The notes beneath the pieces are model-generated. The model saw only the letters and a program-made list of their open reading frames with translations, had not been told where the DNA came from and ran no database searches. 62,068 nucleotides of DNA, from NCBI RefSeq assembly GCF_000423765.1, contig NZ_AUIP01000017.1, positions 1 through 62,068 on the forward strand, read 5' to 3'. This document shows positions 45,209-52,867 of the stretch, in pieces. This DNA is from Streptococcus porci DSM 23759. GTDB taxonomy: Bacteria; Bacillota; Bacilli; Lactobacillales; Streptococcaceae. The position numbers and the translations under genes were made by a program. Each line of letters starts with the position of its first letter. Within the stretch, counting starts at the first letter, position 1.

Positions 45209-46642
45209 TTACCCCAACTCGTAATAAGTTCCTGTCACACCTTCTGGTATGACCAGTCCTATTTGATTTTCAGAAGGGAAGACACGGCTAGTGAAGACTT
45301 TCTCACCGCCGTTTACAAAGATTTCAATGATCGATTTATCGGTAAAAAGGCGGATGCTGGTATCAGACGGAGCGATATCACAGCTACGAGTCCTACCAAA
45401 GTCAGTAGCGTACTGTTCTCCACAAGCAGAGCGGTCTAAAACAATTTTTCCAGTTTTGGTATCGATGATTAAGCGCAAGCCATTTCCAGCCTCATCAGCA
45501 AAGAGTAGAAGGTCAGCAGTCTGATTTGCAGCCACCGTAAAGTCTAGCTCATAGGTATTGCTAGTCTCAGCTTTATTAGCTAAAGGTTCAGAAGATTTTC
45601 GAAGAGCTTCCATAGCAGCCACGGGTGTCTGGTAAAGTTTGCCATCCTTGAGAGAAAGCTCTTTGACCAAGCTCATAGCTCCTTGATAGTCGAAGCGGTC
45701 TGTCGGATAGTCCACATCAGGCAGACCAATCCAACTAACAATCAAGGCCCGACCATCAGGCGTATTAAAACCTTGAGTAGCGTAAGCTTCAAAACCGTAG
45801 TCTAAATTTTCCAGTTTGGCATTTCCTGTTAAAGCTGGCGCTTCTGTGTCGAAGTCGTCAAAGACCTTGTAAGTATTTGGATAGATGTTGTCATAGGAAA
45901 GCTCTGCTTTATCAAGACCTTGTGGACTGTAAAGAAGAACTGGTTTGCCATCAACGAATACTAAGTTTGGACACTCAATCATGTACTCAGAACCAGTACC
46001 TCCAAAGTCAAGGTTACCAACTTCTTGCCAGTTTGTGACATCATTATCGACTGCCTTGTAAAGCTTTATGAATCCAGATTTGTCATGGCTTTGAGCGCCT
46101 ACGATAGCGTAAAAGTGGCCTTTGTAATCAAATATTTGTGGATCACGGAAGTGTTCAGTGACATCGCTTGGTTGTTGGATAAGAACATCTTCAAATTTTT
46201 GAATGTTCCCATCCTTATCCATCCAAGCGCCGATTTGCAAAGGATCGCGAACCCAATTTTCATCACGAACGTTTCCTGTATAGAAAATAAAGAGTTTGCC
46301 ATCCACCTCATAGGCAGAGCCTGAGTAAGCACCATGGCTGTCATGGGCATGGTCTGGCAAGAGAGTCACACCAGTTTCTTCAAAATGAACCAAGTCAGTC
46401 GAAGTGGTGTGAACCCATTGTTTGAGTCCATGTGCAGCCCCAAAAGGCCAGTTTTGATAGAAGAGATGGAATTTACCATCAAAATAAGAAAAACCATTAG
46501 GATCGTTGAGCAGACCCGTTTTAGGTTCTAAGTGATATGTGGCATGCCAAGGTGATTTAGCAACATTTTCAGCGATGGCGTAACGTTCTTGCTCCGTCCA
46601 GTCTTCATAACGGCGGTAGCGTACTTCAGTAGGTAAATTCAT
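45209..46642 (-). CDS. scrB: Sucrose-6-phosphate hydrolase (GH32)
   Basis: 477 residues, GH32 beta-propeller. The nucleophile is in Leu-Leu-Asn-Asp-Pro-Asn-Gly (~44-50), with Arg-Asp-Pro-Gln (~167) and Glu-Cys-Pro-Asn (~224) carrying the other catalytic residues, then a C-terminal beta-sandwich. It hydrolyses sucrose-6-P from ScrA to glucose-6-P and fructose. The ATG at 46642 fits the family but has no close ribosome site. An AGAAAGGAAG lies about 70 bases upstream, separated from the ATG by two stem-loops, an arrangement also seen at nusA. Confidence 0.95.
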   Translation of the reverse strand: MNLPTEVRYRRYEDWTEQERYAIAENVAKSPWHATYHLEPKTGLLNDPNGFSYFDGKFHLFYQNWPFGAAHGLKQWVHTTSTDLVHFEETGVTLLPDHAHDSHGAYSGSAYEVDGKLFIFYTGNVRDENWVRDPLQIGAWMDKDGNIQKFEDVLIQQPSDVTEHFRDPQIFDYKGHFYAIVGAQSHDKSGFIKLYKAVDNDVTNWQEVGNLDFGGTGSEYMIECPNLVFVDGKPVLLYSPQGLDKAELSYDNIYPNTYKVFDDFDTEAPALTGNAKLENLDYGFEAYATQGFNTPDGRALIVSWIGLPDVDYPTDRFDYQGAMSLVKELSLKDGKLYQTPVAAMEALRKSSEPLANKAETSNTYELDFTVAANQTADLLLFADEAGNGLRLIIDTKTGKIVLDRSACGEQYATDFGRTRSCDIAPSDTSIRLFTDKSIIEIFVNGGEKVFTSRVFPSENQIGLVIPEGVTGTYYELG

Positions 46643-46714
46643 AATTCAGATACAAAGGGACCTTTTACTTACGAAAATGAGTCCCGTGTTCAGTCGGTTT
46701 TACTAACTGAACAC
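46643..46714 (-). promoter_or_regulatory. Structured scrB leader between distal SD-like site and start codon
   Basis: On the minus strand GTGTTCAGT/ACTGAACAC forms a 9-bp stem with an 11-base loop (46686-46714). GGGAC/GTCCC forms a second stem, followed by TTTGTATCTGAATT and the scrB ATG. The block ACTGAACACGGGACT (46680-46694) and the closing GTCCCTTTGTATCTGAATT recur, exactly and at 16/19 respectively, before nusA. Confidence 0.6.
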
Positions 46715-46780
46715 TTCCTTTCTATTAGATTAATCAAAGAGACACAAATAAGCCTCTGTCATATGATATGTCACTTGTTA

Positions 46781-46796
46781 TGATAAACGTTTTCAC
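46781..46796. promoter_or_regulatory. ScrR operator / cre-like site 1
   Basis: TGATAAACGTTTTCAC is a LacI/CcpA-type palindrome centred on a CG step in the scrB-scrA divergent region. It matches both ScrR operators and the cre consensus (minus strand TGAAAACGTTTATC). Confidence 0.65.
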
Positions 46797-46845
46797 GCAA
46801 AAAATCAACGAAAAACAGCGAAAAAATAAAATTTCTGCAAAACGA

Positions 46846-46874
46846 TTGACATATTTCTCAAAGCATGGTAAACT
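46846..46874 (+). promoter_or_regulatory. scrA promoter
   Basis: TTGACA (46846-46851), a 17-base spacer, TAAACT (46869-46874). Confidence 0.8.
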
Positions 46875-46891
46875 AAATCTCGTAAATGAAA

Positions 46892-46907
46892 GTTAATCGC
46901 TTTCAAC
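46892..46907. promoter_or_regulatory. ScrR operator site 2
   Basis: GTTAATCGCTTTCAAC, a LacI-type palindrome, lies about 20 bases downstream of the scrA -10, where a bound repressor would block initiation or early elongation. Confidence 0.6.
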
Positions 46908-46938
46908 AAAAAATACTTACTTAAAGGAGATTACTGTA

Positions 46939-48882
46939 ATGGATTATAGTAAAGTAGCTGCCCAGGTCATTGAGGCAGTCGGTAAAGATAATCTTGTTGC
47001 TGCAGCACACTGTGCGACGCGTCTTCGTTTGGTTTTGAAGGATGAATCAAAAGTAGACCAAAAAGCACTTGATGATAATGCAGATGTCAAAGGTACATTT
47101 AGTACCAATGGCCAATACCAAGTTATCATCGGGCCTGGTGATGTAAACTTTGTGTATGCAGAGATTATCAAGGCAACGGGATTAAAGGAAGTTTCGACAG
47201 ATGATTTGAAGCAGATTGTCGCACAAGACAAGAAATTCAACCCATTGATGGATTTGATTAAGCTATTATCAGATATCTTTGTTCCAATCATTCCTGCCCT
47301 TGTTGCTGGCGGTCTGTTGATGGCTCTTCGTAACTTCTTGACCTCACCAGACTTGTTTGGTCCTAAATCGATTGAAGAATTGTATCCTGCCATCCAAGGC
47401 ATTTCTGCTATGATTCAATTGATGTCTGCAGCACCATTCATGTTTTTGCCAGTCCTTGTAGGTATTTCCGCTGCAAAACGCTTTGGTGCAAACCAATTTC
47501 TAGGTGCTGCTATCGGTATGATTATGACCACTCCTGATTTGGGTGGTAAAGAAGTTTTCTGGAATATCTTTGGCTTTAATGTTGCTCAAACAAACTACGC
47601 TTACCAAGTTATCCCAGTTCTTGTAGCAGTTTGGTTGCTTGCAGTTCTTGAGAAATTCTTCCATAAAAAACTGCCATCAGCAGTTGATTTTACCTTCACA
47701 CCATTGTTGTCAGTGATGATTACAGGTTTCTTGACTTTTACGGTCATTGGGCCAGTAATGTTGACAGTGTCGGATGCGATTACTAACGCAATTGTTTGGT
47801 TGTACGATACAACTGGTGCGTTGGGTATGAGCATCTTTGGTGGTACTTACTCATTGATCGTAATGACTGGTCTTCACCAATCATTCCCAGCCATCGAGAC
47901 ACAACTTTTGTCTGCTTACAACAATAATGGTACAGGATACGGAGACTACATCTTTGTAGTTGCTTCAATGGCTAACGTTGCACAAGGTGCTGCAACTCTT
48001 GCTATCTATTTCTTGACAAAAAATGCAAAAACAAAAGGTTTGTCCGGTTCAGCAGCAGTTTCTGCTTTCCTTGGAATTACAGAACCTGCCCTCTTCGGGG
48101 TTAACTTGAAGTACAGATTCCCATTCTTCTGTGCTCTTGCAGGTTCGGCTATCGGTGCCCTCTTTGCAGGTTTGACTCATGTTATCGCTGTATCTCTTGG
48201 AGCAGCAGGTTTCATTGGATTCCTCTCAATCAAAGCATCTTCTATCCCAATGTATGTAGTTGCTGAGGTGCTTGCTTTTGCAGCAGCCTTTGCCTTTACT
48301 TACGTTTATGGCAAGACAAAAGCATCAGCAGTTTTCGCTGATGAAGCAGCAACAGCAGCTGCGGCAGCAGTGACAGCGTCTGTAGTTGAAACTTCAGAAG
48401 AAGTTGAAGAAACTGCAGAAGTCTCTACTGCACAAGAAACTCTTGTATCTCCACTTGAAGGTGATGTTGTTGCCCTTGAAAACGTTAATGACCCAGTCTT
48501 CTCATCAGGAGCTATGGGTAAAGGTATCGCAATCAAGCCAAGCGCAGACACACTTTACTCACCAGTTGACGGTGTGGTTCAAATCGCTTTTGAAACAGGT
48601 CATGCTTACGGTATCAAATCTGACAAAGGTACAGAAGTTCTTCTGCACATCGGTATTGATACTGTTTCTATGGACGGTAAAGGCTTTGCTCCAAAAGTAA
48701 AAGCTGAGCAACGCGTTAAAGCAGGTGATGTTCTTGCCACATTTGACCGCGCAGCTATTGCAGAAGCAGGTCTTGATGATACAACTATGATCATCGTAAC
48801 CAATACAGCTGACTTCACAGAAGTTACTCCAGTTGCTGAAGGAACTGTTGCTGTTGGTGCAGATCTCGTCAACGTTAAATAA
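46939..48882 (+). CDS. scrA: Sucrose-specific PTS EIIBCA
   Basis: 647 residues behind AAAGGAGA. EIIB (1-85) has phospho-acceptor Cys25 in Ala-His-Cys-Ala-Thr-Arg-Leu-Arg. EIIC (~105-465) has about ten membrane helices with [10 protein letters not shown] (~383). An Ala/Glu-rich linker leads to a fused glucose-type EIIA (~495-647) with phospho-acceptor His570 in Leu-Leu-His-Ile-Gly-Ile-Asp-Thr. It imports sucrose as sucrose-6-P for ScrB. Confidence 0.96.
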   Translation: MDYSKVAAQVIEAVGKDNLVAAAHCATRLRLVLKDESKVDQKALDDNADVKGTFSTNGQYQVIIGPGDVNFVYAEIIKATGLKEVSTDDLKQIVAQDKKFNPLMDLIKLLSDIFVPIIPALVAGGLLMALRNFLTSPDLFGPKSIEELYPAIQGISAMIQLMSAAPFMFLPVLVGISAAKRFGANQFLGAAIGMIMTTPDLGGKEVFWNIFGFNVAQTNYAYQVIPVLVAVWLLAVLEKFFHKKLPSAVDFTFTPLLSVMITGFLTFTVIGPVMLTVSDAITNAIVWLYDTTGALGMSIFGGTYSLIVMTGLHQSFPAIETQLLSAYNNNGTGYGDYIFVVASMANVAQGAATLAIYFLTKNAKTKGLSGSAAVSAFLGITEPALFGVNLKYRFPFFCALAGSAIGALFAGLTHVIAVSLGAAGFIGFLSIKASSIPMYVVAEVLAFAAAFAFTYVYGKTKASAVFADEAATAAAAAVTASVVETSEEVEETAEVSTAQETLVSPLEGDVVALENVNDPVFSSGAMGKGIAIKPSADTLYSPVDGVVQIAFETGHAYGIKSDKGTEVLLHIGIDTVSMDGKGFAPKVKAEQRVKAGDVLATFDRAAIAEAGLDDTTMIIVTNTADFTEVTPVAEGTVAVGADLVNVK

Positions 48883-49024
48883 TAATGCAATAAAGTGAGG
48901 CGCTGAGTGAAAAATTCAGCCCTTTCTTTATTATTTTTGGTATAATAGAAAAATAAAACGAAAGAGGAGGAAGCTAGGTCTGTTCAAAACAATTTTGACT
49001 GTTTAGGCTTAGTGTCAGGTTAAC

Positions 49025-49906
49025 ATGACGAAATTATACGGAAGTCTTGAGGCTGGTGGAACTAAATTTGTCTGCGCAGTTGGTGACGACAATTTTCAAG
49101 TTGTTGAGAAAACACAATTTCCAACGACAACCCCCTATGAAACGATTGAACGAACAGTAGAGTTTTTCAAGCGCTACGAAGATCGTTTGGCTGGTATAGC
49201 TATTGGTTCATTTGGTCCTATCGATATTGACCAAAATTCTCAAACCTATGGTTTTGTAACGACGACACCAAAAGAACACTGGTCAAATGTAGATTTGCTT
49301 GGTCTTATTCAAAAGGAATTTAATATTCCTTTCTATTTCACCACAGATGTGAACTCATCTGCCTATGGTGAAACTCTTATGCGTAAAGGTGTCAAGTCTC
49401 TTGTTTATTACACTATTGGTACGGGTATCGGTGCGGGTGCTATTCAAAACGGAGAATTTGTCGGCGGTATCGGTCATACAGAAGCAGGTCATGTCTATGT
49501 CCCTCGTCATCCGCGCGACTACGCTAATGATTTTTATGGGACTTGTCCATTCCACAAAGGTTGCCTTGAAGGTCTTGCTGCGGGTCCCTCTTTGGAAGCT
49601 CGTACGGGGATTCGTGGTGAATTGATTGAACAGAATTCGGACGTTTGGGATGTTCAGGCCTACTATATTGCCCAAGCAGCGGTGCAGGCAACGGTTCTTT
49701 ACCGCCCACAAGTTATTGTTTTCGGTGGTGGGGTTATGGCTCAGGAGCACATGCTTCGTCGTGTCCGCGAAAAATTCGTGGCTCTTTTGAATGGCTACCT
49801 GCCTGTTCCAGATGTGACTGAGTATATCGTCACACCCGCGGTTCCTGAAAATGGCTCAGCAACGCTAGGAAATTTTGCTTTGGCAAAACAAGTGTCAGAA
49901 CGCTAG
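49025..49906 (+). CDS. scrK: Fructokinase (ROK family)
   Basis: 293 residues. It has the ATP phosphate motif Leu-Glu-Ala-Gly-Gly-Thr-Lys-Phe (~7-14), the ROK catalytic Thr-Asp-Val-Asn-Ser (~101), Gly-Thr-Gly-Ile-Gly-Ala-Gly (~133) and a zinc-binding His/Cys cluster in Glu-Ala-Gly-His-x-x-x-Pro ... Cys-Pro-Phe-His-Lys-Gly-Cys (~155-183). It phosphorylates the fructose released by ScrB. Only a weak AGG precedes the ATG; a strong AGAGGAGGAAG lies ~50 bases upstream, before a TCAAAA/TTTTGA hairpin. Confidence 0.93.
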   Translation: MTKLYGSLEAGGTKFVCAVGDDNFQVVEKTQFPTTTPYETIERTVEFFKRYEDRLAGIAIGSFGPIDIDQNSQTYGFVTTTPKEHWSNVDLLGLIQKEFNIPFYFTTDVNSSAYGETLMRKGVKSLVYYTIGTGIGAGAIQNGEFVGGIGHTEAGHVYVPRHPRDYANDFYGTCPFHKGCLEGLAAGPSLEARTGIRGELIEQNSDVWDVQAYYIAQAAVQATVLYRPQVIVFGGGVMAQEHMLRRVREKFVALLNGYLPVPDVTEYIVTPAVPENGSATLGNFALAKQVSER

Positions 49907-49991
49907 GCTAATTTTAATTCCTACGTGATGCACAGCTTTTTCCTTGCAATTCCTAAAAGAAACTGCTATAATAGGTGAAAATATATAGAGA

Positions 49992-50020
49992 AGGAGGTTA
50001 GGACAAAAGTCCTGACCTCT
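49992..50020 (+). terminator. Hairpin in the rimP leader (terminator or attenuator)
   Basis: A GAGGTTAGGAC/GTCCTGACCTC stem with an AAAA loop, then TTATCT. It may end scrK transcripts or act as an attenuator before the rimP-nusA-infB cluster. Confidence 0.6.
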
Positions 50021-50047
50021 TATCTATGTCAAATGGAGGTGATTCTC

Positions 50048-50518
50048 ATCGCAAATATTGTAGAATTGGTGACACAGGTAATTGCGCCAGCCATTCCTCA
50101 GCCTTTTGAATTGGTTGATGTCGAATATGAGAAAATGGGTTCTGACTACATTTTATCTATTTTAGTGGATAAGCCAGGTGGGATTAACGTTGAAGATACG
50201 GCAGATTTGACGGACATCATCAGTCCGCTTTTGGATACGATTCAGCCGGACCCTTTTCCAGCTCAGTACATGTTGGAAGTATCTAGTCCTGGTCTTGAAC
50301 GTCCGCTAAAAACTAGGGAAGCTCTTGAAGCTGCTGTTGGTCAGTACATTAATGTTTCACTTTACAAGGCCATTGATAAGGTTAAAATTTTTCAAGGCGA
50401 TTTGACTGCCTTTGATGGTGAAACCTTGACCCTTGATTATTTGGATAAGACTCGCAAGAAGACAGTTCAAATTCCATATAGCAGCGTTGCTAAGGCTAGA
50501 TTGGCTGTGAAGTTGTAG
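50048..50518 (+). CDS. rimP: Ribosome maturation factor RimP
   Basis: 156 residues from a proposed ATC start at 50048. It has Phe-Glu-Leu-Val-Asp-Val-Glu-Tyr and [13 protein letters not shown] (~20-50), [12 protein letters not shown] (~80) and the C-terminal SH3-like domain. RimP assists 30S subunit maturation. A textbook Shine-Dalgarno GGAGGTGAT (50035-50043) lies just before ATC and overlaps the only upstream ATG (50033). That ATG has its own site only behind a hairpin and would add five residues. The first gene of the nusA cluster. Confidence 0.9.
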   Translation: MANIVELVTQVIAPAIPQPFELVDVEYEKMGSDYILSILVDKPGGINVEDTADLTDIISPLLDTIQPDPFPAQYMLEVSSPGLERPLKTREALEAAVGQYINVSLYKAIDKVKIFQGDLTAFDGETLTLDYLDKTRKKTVQIPYSSVAKARLAVKL

Positions 50519-50869
50519 GTATTACATTTTTTAATCCCAAACAGAGCTCAGCTCTTCCCTGTTAGATTTGTTGAAAAGGACTAAAACGACCCTGCGAGCG
50601 GTGTGAAATGGCTCGTGGAGTTAGTTTAGAGTCTTTCACGACCAAGTCGCTATTATTATTTAAATTGAAAGGAACTGAACACGGGACTAAGTTTCTAGGG
50701 GCAATAAGATCCATTAAATCTTATTTTCCGGCGAATAAAAAATCAAAAGTAGAGCGGATAGTCTTCCTTACTTTCCGATTTTGAAGTCTGGGCTTTAAAT
50801 AGTTCACAGATCTATTTGATGTTCTACGAAATTTTTCGCAAGCGAAACGTCCTTCTGTATCTTAATTTT
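50519..50869 (+). promoter_or_regulatory. rimP-nusA intergenic leader, 351 bases
   Basis: No gene is present. An SD-like GAAAGGAAC (50668-50676) is followed by ACTGAACACGGGACT (50674-50688, also in the scrB leader), an AATAAGAT/ATCTTATT hairpin (~50703-50725), further A/T-rich paired segments, and GTCCTTCTGTATCTTAATTTT (50849-50869) immediately before the nusA ATG. GGAC near the start can pair with GTCC near the end and bring the two sites together. Confidence 0.5.
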
Positions 50870-52078
50870 ATGAGCAAAGAAATGCTAGCAGCCTTCCAGA
50901 TTTTGGAAGAAGAAAAACACATTAAAAAAGAGGATATCATTGACGCAGTCACTGAATCTCTCAAGTCAGCTTACAAGCGTCGTTATGGTCAATCTGAGAG
51001 CTGTGTGGTTGAATTTAACGAAAAAACGGGTGACTTCCAAGTTTTTACCGTTCGTGAAGTTGTGGATGAAGTTTTCGATTCACGTCTTGAAATTAGCCTC
51101 AAAGATGCCCTTCTTATCAGTTCGGCATATGAGCTGGGCGACAAGATTCGTTTCGAAGAATCTGTCAAAGAATTTGGTCGTGTGGCAGCTCAATCAGCGA
51201 AGCAGACCATCATGGAGAAAATGCGCAAGCAAACCCGTGAAATTCTTTACAACGAGTACATGGAGCATCAAGGTGAGATTATGACCGGTACTGTTGAGCG
51301 TTTTGACCAACGCTTCATCTACGTTAACCTCGGAAGCATTGAAGCCCAGCTTTCTCATCAAGACCAAATTCCTGGTGAGACATGGAAATCTCACGACATG
51401 ATTGACGTTTACGTTTACAAAGTTGAGAACAATCCAAAAGGTGTTAACGTTTTTGTAAGCCGTAGTCACCCTGAGTTTATCAAACGTATTATGGAGCGTG
51501 AAATTCCTGAGGTTTTCGATGGAACGGTTGAAATCATGAGTGTGTCTCGTGAAGCGGGTGACCGCACAAAGGTTGCGGTTCGTAGTCACAATCCAAATGT
51601 TGATGCTATCGGTACCATCGTTGGGCGCGGGGGCGCTAACATCAAGAAAGTTATTAGCAACTTCCACCCAATGCGTACAGATGCTAAGACCGGTCTTGCT
51701 ATTCCAGTTGAAGAGAACATTGATGTCATCGAGTGGCAAGAAGATCCTGCGGATTTCATCTACAACGCCATTGCGCCAGCCGAAGTGGATTATGTTATCT
51801 TTGATCCAGAAGATCCCAAACGTGCGACGGTTGTTGTGCCAGATAGCAAGCTATCATTAGCTATTGGTCGCCGTGGACAAAACGTTCGTTTGGCAGCTCA
51901 TTTGACAGGTTACCGCATTGATATCAAATCTGCATCTGAGTATGAAGAAATCATGGCACAGTGGGAAGAAGCTGACGCTACCGAAACTGAAGAAGCTGTA
52001 ACTGAAGATTTTCTGACCAATGACCAAGCCGCAGAAGAAGTGGTTTCAGAAGTGGTTGACGCTGAGAACGTAGAATAA
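50870..52078 (+). CDS. nusA: Transcription termination/antitermination factor NusA
   Basis: 402 residues from the ATG at 50870, where the family start (Met-Ser-Lys-Glu-Met-Leu-Ala-Ala-Phe) begins; the 18 codons of open frame before it are not family-like. Domains: N-terminal RNA polymerase-binding domain (1-125), S1 (~135-200, Gly-Thr-Val-Glu-Arg-Phe), KH1 and KH2 (~205-345, Gly-Arg-Gly-Gly-Ala-Asn-Ile-Lys and Ile-Gly-Arg-Arg-Gly-Gln-Asn-Val-Arg), then an acidic tail. NusA modulates pausing, termination and rRNA antitermination. There is no close ribosome site; see the leader entry. Confidence 0.96.
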   Translation: MSKEMLAAFQILEEEKHIKKEDIIDAVTESLKSAYKRRYGQSESCVVEFNEKTGDFQVFTVREVVDEVFDSRLEISLKDALLISSAYELGDKIRFEESVKEFGRVAAQSAKQTIMEKMRKQTREILYNEYMEHQGEIMTGTVERFDQRFIYVNLGSIEAQLSHQDQIPGETWKSHDMIDVYVYKVENNPKGVNVFVSRSHPEFIKRIMEREIPEVFDGTVEIMSVSREAGDRTKVAVRSHNPNVDAIGTIVGRGGANIKKVISNFHPMRTDAKTGLAIPVEENIDVIEWQEDPADFIYNAIAPAEVDYVIFDPEDPKRATVVVPDSKLSLAIGRRGQNVRLAAHLTGYRIDIKSASEYEEIMAQWEEADATETEEAVTEDFLTNDQAAEEVVSEVVDAENVE

Positions 52079-52091
52079 AGGGAGGTTTACC

Positions 52092-52388
52092 GTGGCTAAG
52101 ACACGCAAAATCCCATTACGCAAGTCAGTCGTTTCAGGAGAAATTATTGATAAGCGTGATCTACTCCGTATAGTGAAAAATAAAGAGGGCGATATTTTTA
52201 TTGACCCGACAGGCAAAGCCAATGGACGTGGTGCCTATATTAAGCTGGATAATGCAGAAGCTATTCAAGCGAAGAAGAAAAAGGTCTTTAATCGCTCCTT
52301 CTCAATGGAAATCCCAGATAGTTTTTACGACGAACTCATCGCTTATGTTGACCACAAAGTCAAGCGAAGAGAACTTGGATTAGAATAA
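52092..52388 (+). CDS. ylxR: YlxR/RnpM family RNA-binding protein
   Basis: 98 residues, GTG start behind GGGAGG. It has the family motifs Arg-Lys-Ile-Pro-Leu-Arg-Lys-Ser-Val-Val-Ser, Leu-Leu-Arg-Ile-Val and Gly-Arg-Gly-Ala-Tyr-Ile. YlxR (RnpM) has been reported to bind and modulate RNase P RNA. It always sits between nusA and the L7Ae-like gene in Firmicutes, as here. Confidence 0.94.
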   Translation: MAKTRKIPLRKSVVSGEIIDKRDLLRIVKNKEGDIFIDPTGKANGRGAYIKLDNAEAIQAKKKKVFNRSFSMEIPDSFYDELIAYVDHKVKRRELGLE

Positions 52389-52546
52389 GCAAACGAAGTG
52401 AGCAGTATCCACAGTTTTCTGCCACAGTGAGAGTGGGAAAGTCTTGCTATTAGGGAGATTTCGGGACTTGGGATAGTGCACTAGGCATATCATCAAAGAT
52501 TCGATGTTTTCCACTTGATTTGCAGAAAATTGTAAAAGTAAACCTA

Positions 52547-52849
52547 ATGACTGACAAAAATAAATTATCAAATCTGTTAGGCTTAGCTCAACGTGCTGGC
52601 AAAGTCATCTCCGGTGAAGACCTGGTAGTTAAAGCCATCCAGCACCAAGAAGCTAAACTTGTCTTTCTAGCAAGTGATGCAGCAGCAAATTTGACTAAAA
52701 AGATAGCAGATAAAAGTACATATTACAAAATAGAAGTCTCCACAGTGTTTGATACGCTGGAATTAAGTATGGCCCTAGGCAAACCACGAAAGGTTGTCTG
52801 TGTGGTTGACGCTGGATTTATAAAGAAAATGAGGACTCTTATGAACTAA
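52547..52849 (+). CDS. ylxQ: L7Ae/YlxQ family ribosomal protein
   Basis: 100 residues from the ATG at 52547. It has Leu-Leu-Gly-Leu-Ala-Gln-Arg-Ala-Gly-Lys-Val-Ile-Ser-Gly-Glu (~9-23) and the L7Ae Val-Phe-Leu-Ala-Ser-Asp-Ala-Ala (~43), a kink-turn RNA-binding fold. In most streptococci it follows ylxR closely; here 158 bases intervene. The nearest SD-like site (AGGGAGAT, ~52454) is some 85 bases before the ATG and is followed by TTCGGGACT, reminiscent of the nusA and scrB leaders. Confidence 0.9.
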   Translation: MTDKNKLSNLLGLAQRAGKVISGEDLVVKAIQHQEAKLVFLASDAAANLTKKIADKSTYYKIEVSTVFDTLELSMALGKPRKVVCVVDAGFIKKMRTLMN

Positions 52850-52867
52850 AGAATAGGAGGACAAGAT

